Assembly (NCBI GenBank): GCA_028823855.1
Contig: JAPPFL010000035.1
Span: 1-32,884, forward strand
Source of the DNA: Albidovulum sp.
GTDB lineage: Bacteria > Pseudomonadota > Alphaproteobacteria > Rhodobacterales > Rhodobacteraceae
Length of the DNA: 32,884 nt
Reading direction: 5' to 3'
Below the pieces are notes generated by a model. The model had not been told where the DNA came from, searched no databases, and saw only the letters and a list, made by a program, of their open reading frames with translations. A program made the position numbers and the translations under genes. This document shows positions 26,468 to 32,884 of the stretch, piece after piece (positions within the stretch are counted from its first letter, which is position 1; each line of letters begins with the position of its first letter).

Positions 26468-27004
26468 TCAAAGCATTCGCTTCAATGTTCCGTGCCCGTC
26501 GAAGAACTGATGCTTCAGCGCGGCTCCGGCATGAATCGCGACAAGCGCCAAGAGTCCGTAGGAAGTAAAATAATGGATGGATTCCGCGACATCTCTCATT
26601 CGATCGGTAACGGCAGCTACGGCCGGGATTTGAATTAGCCCGAACATCTCGAATCCCGATCCGGAAGAGGTCGACAGAAGGTATCCGGAAACCGGAATGA
26701 CAAACATGGCGCAGATAAGCAGAATATGGGTCGCTCGGGCGGCAGCGCGCTCCCAGGGCCGAAGTTCCGCTTGCAGCGCCGGCGAAGGCGAAATGAATTT
26801 CCAAATCGCGAATACCGCCGCCAGCGCAAAGACTGCCATTCCGATGGAGCGATGCAATTCCAGCGCTCTCATTGACCATGCGTGATAATAGTCGAGACCG
26901 ACCATCCACCAGCCAAGCCACACTAGCGCGATCATGCACATAGCCAGAATCCAATGCAACAGCTTGCTCGCCCGCCCGTATTCGGCCGCTCGATTCTTGG
27001 TCAA
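26468..27004 (-). CDS. Cytochrome b561-family diheme membrane protein
   Basis: The 178-residue protein has four hydrophobic helices and the conserved His set of the bacterial b561 family: His17 (KLLHW), His51 (ELHRSIGM), His144 and His158 (SIHYFTSYGLLALVAIHAG), which ligate two b hemes. It would pass electrons between quinol and partners at the cytoplasmic membrane; E. coli CybB is a superoxide:ubiquinone oxidoreductase. It starts at TTG 27004, 24 bases after the YceI-family gene. The two are almost certainly co-transcribed, a common pairing (yceJ-yceI in E. coli, in the opposite order). Confidence 0.9.
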   Translation of the reverse strand: MTKNRAAEYGRASKLLHWILAMCMIALVWLGWWMVGLDYYHAWSMRALELHRSIGMAVFALAAVFAIWKFISPSPALQAELRPWERAAARATHILLICAMFVIPVSGYLLSTSSGSGFEMFGLIQIPAVAAVTDRMRDVAESIHYFTSYGLLALVAIHAGAALKHQFFDGHGTLKRML

Positions 27005-27028
27005 CGATTTATTCCCGGTATGGGCGCC

Positions 27029-27616
27029 CTATTGGCGAATGGCCTCGATAAACAGTTGAACCTCGACAGTCTCGGCGCCCGGACCGAGTCTGTAGTTCAT
27101 ACCGAATTCTGCAGGCGTCACAACGTATTCGCCTTCGAATCCGGCTCTGTAGCCACCCCAAGGGTCGTTTCCTTCGGCGATCTTTGAAACGTTGAATGAA
27201 ACGTTTCTCGTCACGTCCAGCAAGGTCAAATCTCCCGACAGCACGCCTCCCGATTTATCGCCTTCATAGCCGGTGCTGACGAAAGTCACTTCGGGATGCT
27301 CGTCGACATTGAAGAATTGCGGACTTCGAAGATGGCGGTCTCTTTCCGAATGATTGGTGTCGAGGCTCGCGGCATCGATTGTGATTTCGATTGACTGGTA
27401 CGCCTGCCCGGCGTCGGGGTCATATGTCATTTGGCCTTCGAAGCGGTTGAACCTGCCGATGAGCCAGCTGATGCCAACGTGCTTGGTGCGAAACTGTATG
27501 AAGGAATGCGCAGGATCGATTCTGTATTCTGAAGCGGTAGCCGTATTCGGCGTTCCCGCGAACGTCGCGGCAAGAATCGCCAGCGACATCAGGCAAGTTA
27601 ACGGTCGCAAGATCAT
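27029..27616 (-). CDS. YceI-family periplasmic lipid-binding protein
   Basis: This 195-residue protein has a signal peptide (about residues 1-29, ending ATAS) and a complete YceI beta-barrel: YRIDPAHSFIQFRTKHVGIS, FNRFEGQMTYDPD, ERDRHLRSPQFFNVDEHPEV, LSGDLTLLDVTRNVSFNV and the C-terminal strand EVQLFIEAI. YceI proteins bind polyprenyl chains in a lipocalin-like pocket. Together with cytochrome b561 this suggests a role in quinone or isoprenoid handling. ATG 27616 is supported by AAGGAG just upstream (27625-27620). Confidence 0.95.
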   Translation of the reverse strand: MILRPLTCLMSLAILAATFAGTPNTATASEYRIDPAHSFIQFRTKHVGISWLIGRFNRFEGQMTYDPDAGQAYQSIEITIDAASLDTNHSERDRHLRSPQFFNVDEHPEVTFVSTGYEGDKSGGVLSGDLTLLDVTRNVSFNVSKIAEGNDPWGGYRAGFEGEYVVTPAEFGMNYRLGPGAETVEVQLFIEAIRQ

Positions 27617-28276
27617 GAACTCCTTTTGCTGTTAGGGCAGATTACCCGACTACCCGGCTTGTTTTCCGTAGAATTCGGCGGCAACCGGCCGTGGCGGCCT
27701 TCTACCGCTAGTTTACGCCGCCAGCTTCGTTGCGGCGACGCGGGCACTTCACGCAAACGCGGAATTTCCGCCTTGGACTCGAGTCTATCAAGGGCTCTCC
27801 CTAGCGTCTAGGCTGCCGGGCTAGCGAAAACCGGCTTGGCTGCGGTTGCCGAGCTAAAGTCAAGGGACTAGCGACTCGATGGCCTGCTCTGACGACAAAT
27901 GCAATGCATCGGGAATAGGCCGCGTTTCGTTTGGACACTCGTTCTACGGCGCGAAAACTTGCGAATCGGAACGAGAATGGTTGCCGAAGATTATACGGGA
28001 ATCGCAATTGAATTTCTTTCCCTACCGCACGTTAATTGCGCACTGAAATGATCAACTCCCGGACTCCGGTAATTGCGCTTGGGAATCCTCGCAGAAATTT
28101 TCCGATTGGAGATTCATATCTGCGAAGATTCGCCGAAATTGAATTTGCAGTTCCTTCCGCTTCCAAACAAACCGATCGGTCCCAGATCGGGCCGATGGCG
28201 GGCAATGCTCGCACCGACTTCGCCTTGAATCCCCGACCGCAGTTCATGCCGGCATTTTAGGAATATCCGCGCCAGG
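27617..28276. other. Intergenic stretch, no gene seen
   Basis: About 660 bases with only short shadow frames on both strands. The left end holds the leader of the YceI operon, but I could not define a promoter. Confidence 0.4.
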
Positions 28277-29383
28277 CTATTCGGGAAGCAAGTTCGACGT
28301 GGATCCGTCGGTCATCATGCCGAGGATAGCGGCTAGCACCACCGTGTTCCGGTTCTCCAATTCCAGGCGACGATAGCCTATGCGCGCATTTAGCGACATG
28401 ATGTCGATGACGTCCTGCAGAAGCGCGCGCTCGGTCTTCGCCTGCCTCTGGTCCAGCGCGGCTGGCTTGGGAGCGAAATATGAAGTCGTTCGTATATCGA
28501 GTTGCTGAAGTTCGCTTATCAGGTCGGGTATCGGTTTTCCGTAATGCGACCGCGCCGCGATCGTATTGAAATGTTCGGACGGAATTCTCGGCGCCGCAAT
28601 CGAAAGCACAGATTTGAGAGCGGCGATGGCCGCGTTGTTTCGCGCCGAAGTAGCTTGCCGCTTCAGGGATTCCGCCAAGCCTCCGGGGGTTTCCAGTTCG
28701 GCGTCGGTCAGCGGGCGGCGCGGCTCGGGCTCGACCGTGTTGGCAACTAGCCTGGCGATGCTTGCTTTGACATCGGGATCATCGAGGTCCGCCGTGGGTC
28801 TATCGAAAACCATGCCCCAGTCGGTCGTAGCATCGTCTGATCCGCCGGAGTCGGCGAGTTCCCGTCTTTCCCGAGCAAGCCAGGCGGCAAGTTTCGTGCC
28901 GTGAGTTCGAATCACGTCCCTGTCGCCGGACGCCCAGGTCGAAGCTTCAACCGCCGCCTGCAACCCCGGATTTGCATCCTTCCTTGAATTGGAATTCGCC
29001 TCGGACGCGTCGAACAGCAGGCAGTAGTCGGGATTGGGGTCGAAGCGGCCGCTTTCAGCCTCGGCTCGAACAATGTCGCGAATTCTCATGGTTGCGTTCT
29101 GCTCTTGCCCGTCCGCAATTCGCTTCATCGCTTCGACCTGCCTGTCCAAATAGCGGCTGTTCTGACTTGAGTGTTTTCGGATGCCCTCTACAACCGTGCT
29201 GGCGGCATCCCTGGTCTGGCGGGTTACGTGGCTGCGAGTCCCGCTATGAAGGCGGCTAACGGTCGCGCAGTCGCAGCCGACCGGACCGAAAAACGCGCTT
29301 GCGCGAATCGGGAACAAAAGCAAAGCGCAGGCTGATGCTGCGGCCAGGAGAATCGCAAACCAGACAGGGCGCCGAGGATCCAT
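28277..29383 (-). CDS. Exported protein of unknown function, possibly secretion-system accessory
   Basis: The 368-residue product has a long N-terminal hydrophobic signal or anchor (about 8-32, WFAILLAAASACALLLFPIR). Next comes a Cys-containing start of the mature part (GPVGCDCATV) and a helical, probably coiled-coil stretch (about 50-110). The C-terminal region is conserved-looking and rich in helix (RNNAAIAALKSVLSIAAPRI, ALLQDVIDIMSLNARIGYRR, ENRNTVVLAAILGMM). The last segment resembles the ends of small periplasmic proteins found in conjugation clusters, but I cannot name the family. It starts seven bases after its upstream partner, with GGAGG inside that gene's last codons. A role in the type IVB machine is suggested only by this style and by the neighbourhood. 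Confidence 0.75.
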   Translation of the reverse strand: MDPRRPVWFAILLAAASACALLLFPIRASAFFGPVGCDCATVSRLHSGTRSHVTRQTRDAASTVVEGIRKHSSQNSRYLDRQVEAMKRIADGQEQNATMRIRDIVRAEAESGRFDPNPDYCLLFDASEANSNSRKDANPGLQAAVEASTWASGDRDVIRTHGTKLAAWLARERRELADSGGSDDATTDWGMVFDRPTADLDDPDVKASIARLVANTVEPEPRRPLTDAELETPGGLAESLKRQATSARNNAAIAALKSVLSIAAPRIPSEHFNTIAARSHYGKPIPDLISELQQLDIRTTSYFAPKPAALDQRQAKTERALLQDVIDIMSLNARIGYRRLELENRNTVVLAAILGMMTDGSTSNLLPE

Positions 29384-29389
29384 ATTATT

Positions 29390-30106
29390 CTAGCCTCCGT
29401 AAAGAGATTTCCAGATTTCGTTGATCAGCGTCGACTCGGTATTGGCGCTGCCCGTACTCCCGTCGCCGGGCATAAAGTACTCGCCGGTCCGAGAACCGTA
29501 GCCAAGCTCGTTCCCGCCCGCGGGATCGTACCCGTTCGCGGCCGAAGCTCCGCCGCTCAGTGCCTTCGAACCTCCCGAATTAAAGCCCGATGCATCGCCA
29601 GCGCCCTGGTCGTTCCGCCGATAGTCTTTCACCGATGCGCCGGAACCGTGCCGTTTCGGAAAATTGGCGAGCCCGAACCGGGAAATGTAGTCGGGCGGAA
29701 TGGCATCGCCGCTTTCAAATCCGAATTCATCGAGAGGGCGAGTAACTTCATTCCAGCTTTCTTGCGCGAGCGAGCAAATCCTTTGCGCAGCTTGCCCGGG
29801 CAGATTTGCGATTCCGTCCAAAGCGTCGAAAAAAATGCTGTTTAGGCTTCCCGTCGGCGCGAATTGGTCGATGCGCGTATCCATCAATCTGTCAAGGCAC
29901 GAAAGTTCGCTCACTGGTTCTGGGGGCTGAAGCGACGCTTCCGCCCGCCGAACGGAAAATTCGATTTGCCGCCTGGTCCCGGCGGCAACGCGAGATCGAG
30001 AATAGTTGCTGCAGGATGGCTCAAGCGCGGATTCGATCCATCCAGCATTCCCGGGCCGTGGGAGCAGAAGAATTGCGATTGCCGCCGCTGCGAGAACTGC
30101 GTTCAT
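29390..30106 (-). CDS. Exported protein with Gly/Ser-rich tail, unknown function
   Basis: The 238-residue protein has a signal peptide (MNAVLAAAAIAILLLPRPGN, cleavage near Ala-Gly-Trp). A small folded part carries several Cys (PSCSNYSR, SELSCLDRLMDTRIDQF, AQRICSLAQESWNEVTRPLD). From about residue 150 there is a Gly/Ser/Asn-rich low-complexity region, and the end is TLINEIWKSLYGG. The motif SCLDRLM followed by a Phe-rich segment and a final Cys-Ser helix is reminiscent of exported proteins encoded beside conjugation genes, but I do not recognise it firmly. It is the first gene of a two-gene operon with the exported protein at 28277-29383. Confidence 0.72.
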   Translation of the reverse strand: MNAVLAAAAIAILLLPRPGNAGWIESALEPSCSNYSRSRVAAGTRRQIEFSVRRAEASLQPPEPVSELSCLDRLMDTRIDQFAPTGSLNSIFFDALDGIANLPGQAAQRICSLAQESWNEVTRPLDEFGFESGDAIPPDYISRFGLANFPKRHGSGASVKDYRRNDQGAGDASGFNSGGSKALSGGASAANGYDPAGGNELGYGSRTGEYFMPGDGSTGSANTESTLINEIWKSLYGG

Positions 30107-31140
30107 GACGTTGTCCAGTTGGAAGTCGATTGCGTTTCCACGAAACGATGAATCCGCGAAATTCCAAACCCTGCTTCGGGCGGATCAAGCGTCGATGGCG
30201 GAACATGCTGTGGACAACTTTCCCGCGTATCTGAAATGCGGCAAATAAGCGCTGACGGAACTCTATTGAGGAATAGCTGGTCGAGCCGGACCGGCCAGCT
30301 CCCCGTCAACCGAGTACCCGCAACAAGCTTTTCGGGGTGCGTGTTTTAGTTTCGGTTCTGTCGTCTTGTTTCGTAAACGGGATATGCCGCCCCGAAGATC
30401 CGCATCATGCTATGGGAGCAAATTTCCATGTCGCGGAAATTCCGGCAAGCTCCCGGACTACGCCTTGCGGCCGTACTGGGCGATGGCAGCCGGCGGCCGG
30501 GTTCAACGTCGGTCTGTTCGACAACGAGGCGGCGCCGTAGAAGTCCCGGATGCCCAGGAGCATCGCGGGAGCCGGCAAGATTTCCGGCGCCGCGCTGCGT
30601 CGTCAAAACCGGCACTTTCGACGACTTCCGAGAATGCTGGGCGGATGCGAAAAGGGCGGCCCGAGGAACGAATCAGACCCGCGCGGGAGTCTGAATTGAT
30701 TTCTTGAGCTGCTAATTTATGACACGATTGAGGACGATGGAGAATCTCGGCCATCCGCAATTTTCTAATTCCGATGTCGCGATCGCCGGCAAGTGGACGC
30801 TAACACATGTTTTTTTGCCTTGACGCTCCTCCGATAGTTAAATCAAGCCTTCGGAATTCTTGGTCTCTTTGTCAAATCTGCGGCCTGGAAGATTGGGTCA
30901 AGCGCTATTTATGTTGTCGCGGCGTCGCTGAGAGATTTCGGCGCAAATTGCATTCCGGGTCGAAGAATTATGGAATGTGAAAGTAGATCGGCCCGGGCAG
31001 CCATTCGCCGACCATCTCATTCCGTGAGATTCAAAGGTATTTCCGAATAGCCTTATCCATCCAACTTTAGCCGATTGTCGGCAATGGACGGTAGGGGACA
31101 AGCGCTTCTGGATCTAGGGCGGAGCGCTTGCAGATCATCG
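30107..31140. other. Gene-poor stretch (about 1 kb)
   Basis: No gene is recognised. The plus-strand frames at 30366-30707 are Arg-rich and out of step with one another. There is a moderately AT-rich part at about 30700-30870. The left end carries the leader of the two exported-protein genes. Confidence 0.4.
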
Positions 31141-31182
31141 AACGAGGGCGATATCGCGGCTGGCCGCGAAATCGCCCTCGTT
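31141..31182. terminator. Long near-perfect hairpin downstream of the DnaA-like gene
   Basis: Outer arms AACGAGGGCGAT (31141-31152) and ATCGCCCTCGTT (31171-31182) are perfect, and inner arms TCGCGGC and GCCGCGA continue the stem to a two-base loop. One A-A mismatch separates the two parts. The hairpin starts 33 bases after the stop of the DnaA domain IV gene, the right place for its terminator. On that strand no U-run follows, while the plus strand runs into a T-rich stretch. It may instead protect the mRNA end or be a protein site. Confidence 0.65.
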
Positions 31183-31214
31183 TCTCGCATTTTTGAAATC
31201 AACTGCCAGAAGAA

Positions 31215-32360
31215 CTACATGCGGTAGGCGCGGCCGTGCAAAATGCCGATTTCGTCGGCGCGCTCGACCAGCATTCGTACGAACGCTTGATGGAACGGAT
31301 GCTCGTCCATGAATTCCTCAATTCTAAGGCAGCTGTTTTGCGCCGTAGTATGGTTGTCGCGGTTCAGCAATTCGGCGATTTTTTTGAACGAACGCCTGCT
31401 CGTGCAGCGGAAAATGTATGCCGCCAGATGCCGGCAGAAGACGATGTCTCCCTCGCGCGAGCTTCCGAGAATTCGCTCTTTTGCTATGCCCGTCGCCGAG
31501 GAAACGACATCCAATACGGTTTTCGAAGTAGCGCATGTGCCGAAAGGCCGGGTAGCGACATAGGTGCCTTTCTCGATGAAGTACTCCGACTTCCTGATCA
31601 GCTCGGAGGATTGCTGGCGAGTAAGGTACGAAGAGTAGAGTTGGTACTCGCGCGAATCTTCTCGGGCTGCGAGGACCCAATCCAAAGCCTCTTTCGCCGT
31701 GCATCTCAATTGCTTCGTGTTCACCAGATGCTCCATGAATGACAAGGATGCCTCCAAGTGCATCTCTTTCCCGAATTCGGGGCCTCTGTCGGAAATTTCG
31801 CGGCAAGGGCAACCCGGCCTCGTCGCGAACAAGGACGTATCGTAGGTGCCGATGCAGCATGCAAATCGGCCAAGCAGGCCAATGGCGACTTCCTGTTCGG
31901 TTCTAGTTTCGCTGGTCAATTTCCCATTCCCTTCCAATTGAGCTGCGGGCGCTTTGTCGCATTCTCCGCACTGCGCATGGACAAAAGTTACAAGTTTGAT
32001 GCGCGTATCGGCCGGAAAAGTAGCTGATCTAAACTGTTCGCACTTGATGCATTCCGCATGAAACGGGGCTAGCACGCATTTGCAATCGAGCCATACTCCG
32101 AGCGCCTGGACCGGCTTCTCGGGCTCGCTTCGATCGCGTTCATGGCACTGTTCCGGAGTATCGCCGACAATTAGCGGCGCGACGATCAGAGGGCACGAGC
32201 CGATGAACGGCAGAGCCACGCCCCTGCGCGGGAATTTGGCCTTGATTTTCTTTGCCAGCTTTTCAAACTCGGCGGGCTGCGAAATCGGCTCGCAGGCCCA
32301 TTTTGGACCGGAAGCCGGATCGACCAACAGCAGATGGATCATTTTCGAAACTATGTACAT
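31215..32360 (-). CDS. Cys-rich protein with C-terminal DnaA domain IV-like DNA-binding module
   Basis: The 381-residue protein has two parts. The C-terminal 95 or so residues look like DnaA domain IV, the dsDNA-binding helix-turn-helix: TVLDVVSSATGIAKERILGS, REGDIVFCRHLAAYIFRCTS, FKKIAELLNRDNHTTAQNSC and LRIEE. The HTT follows the signature in which DnaA contacts DnaA boxes. There is no AAA+ ATPase domain. The N-terminal 280 residues are unfamiliar and unusually rich in Cys, with pairs spaced like zinc ligands (DCKCVLAPFHAECIKCEQF, HAQCGECDK, GCPCRE). It could be a replication or transcription regulator that uses a DnaA-type reader. ATG 32360 has AGAGAG upstream; a second ATG lies six codons on. 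It follows the small gene at 32421-32846 by 60 bases and ends before a strong hairpin. Confidence 0.8.
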   Translation of the reverse strand: MYIVSKMIHLLLVDPASGPKWACEPISQPAEFEKLAKKIKAKFPRRGVALPFIGSCPLIVAPLIVGDTPEQCHERDRSEPEKPVQALGVWLDCKCVLAPFHAECIKCEQFRSATFPADTRIKLVTFVHAQCGECDKAPAAQLEGNGKLTSETRTEQEVAIGLLGRFACCIGTYDTSLFATRPGCPCREISDRGPEFGKEMHLEASLSFMEHLVNTKQLRCTAKEALDWVLAAREDSREYQLYSSYLTRQQSSELIRKSEYFIEKGTYVATRPFGTCATSKTVLDVVSSATGIAKERILGSSREGDIVFCRHLAAYIFRCTSRRSFKKIAELLNRDNHTTAQNSCLRIEEFMDEHPFHQAFVRMLVERADEIGILHGRAYRM

Positions 32361-32420
32361 TGAAATTCTCTCTTTTGAGGGCCCGGGTAAAAATCGGGCG
32401 ATTACAATTAGCTTCGGAAA

Positions 32421-32846
32421 TCAAGCCTGGAACGCGGGAAAGTTTCCGAAGCGGGCAAATGACGAATCGAAATTCGCAGTTCTGAGAATTTCGTTTCGTC
32501 GATCTCGGCGAAAGCTTTGAGTCCCGGTCCCTTGCGGGGCGGGGGCCGGATTCAAATCCGGCAAATCCCCAATGCCTTCCGCCGAAGAAGCATCTTCGGT
32601 TTGGATGCCGCCTGCGCCCTTGAGCGGTACGCTTGACGAGCCTTGTCGATCTATGTCTACTCGTGCCGGAGTGCCTGGCGGAGCATCTTGCTGCGTCGGC
32701 AAACGCCTGGCCCTTATGCTGAGCGAAACCTCGGCTCCCGAGGCAAGAATCTTGTCGGCTGCGGACATTGCCGATGAAAGAAATCTGCCCAAGCAGCCGG
32801 ATTCGTTGAATAGAGAATTGTCTTGCGCGCTAAGAGTTTGAATCAT
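32421..32846 (-). CDS. Small protein of unknown function upstream of the DnaA-like gene
   Basis: The 141-residue product starts MIQTLSAQDNSLFNESGCLG, has a short helical part (FLSSAMSAADKILASG) and then a Pro/Ala/Gly-rich, probably disordered region ending NFDSSFARFGNFPAFQA. I recognise no domain and see no signal peptide. It precedes the DnaA domain IV-like gene by 60 bases on the same strand, so an operon is likely. The leader upstream (32850-32884) is AT-rich, as expected for a promoter, with TTGATA on the minus strand near 32876-32871 and no clear -10. The reading is plausible but unsupported by homology. Confidence 0.5.
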   Translation of the reverse strand: MIQTLSAQDNSLFNESGCLGRFLSSAMSAADKILASGAEVSLSIRARRLPTQQDAPPGTPARVDIDRQGSSSVPLKGAGGIQTEDASSAEGIGDLPDLNPAPAPQGTGTQSFRRDRRNEILRTANFDSSFARFGNFPAFQA

Positions 32847-32884
32847 AAGTCATTGTTAATAAATCCTTTTTTATCAAGGACTTA

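Noticed and set aside
32540-32570. A tRNA T-arm-like element (CCGGATTCAAATCCGG).
   Set aside because: The loop has six bases if the stem is five, no acceptor, D or anticodon arms can be drawn around it, and it lies inside the small ORF at 32421-32846.

Overview
The window looks like a piece of a proteobacterial chromosome or large replicon, most likely alphaproteobacterial. The inferred link rests on a porin end with a terminal Phe, a YceI/cytochrome b561 pair, and DUF6088/AbiEii, HipA, Panacea and Fic families of the kind common in that class. Base composition is fairly GC-rich with AT-rich islands. Only about half of the window is intact coding sequence. The rest is long gene-poor DNA and recognisable wrecks carrying in-frame stops and frameshifts: an IS4-type transposase, a Fic protein, a HipA kinase and two AbiE loci. 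This suggests a lineage undergoing genome decay, although some lesions could be sequencing indels.

The main theme is a type IVB (Dot/Icm, IncI Tra-like) secretion or conjugation system in three blocks. Block 1 (545-4841, minus strand) reads dotI, dotH, dotG, two small unidentified ORFs, then icmC/dotE. This matches the traM-N-O-P-Q order of IncI plasmids, but the dotH 3' end and the dotG C-terminal domain are frameshifted. Block 2 (9788-12786, minus strand) is dotD-dotC-dotB-icmT, intact, with overlapping start and stop codons (the traH-I-J-K order). Block 3 (15966-19028, plus strand) is the coupling ATPase dotL/icmO. Its Walker A motif is split between Lys and Thr by a 308-residue intein. 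The intein starts with Ala and carries Trp in block B, Cys in block F and Thr in block G, which is the signature of a class 3 intein. I consider this the most striking object in the window.

The stretch 19.2-26.2 kb is a defence/toxin-antitoxin island. It holds an apparently intact Panacea (DUF4065) antitoxin with a small two-TM membrane partner, a HipA-family kinase broken only by two in-frame stops, and two DUF6088 (AbiEi-like)/AbiEii loci that share the same palindromic operator. In the second locus the antitoxin is intact while its toxin is riddled with stops.

The right part (26.4-32.9 kb) holds a YceI-cytochrome b561 operon, two exported proteins of unknown function that may be accessory secretion genes, and a two-gene operon ending in an unusual protein: a Cys-rich N-terminal region joined to a DnaA domain IV-like DNA-binding module. 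No rRNA, tRNA or CRISPR array was seen.
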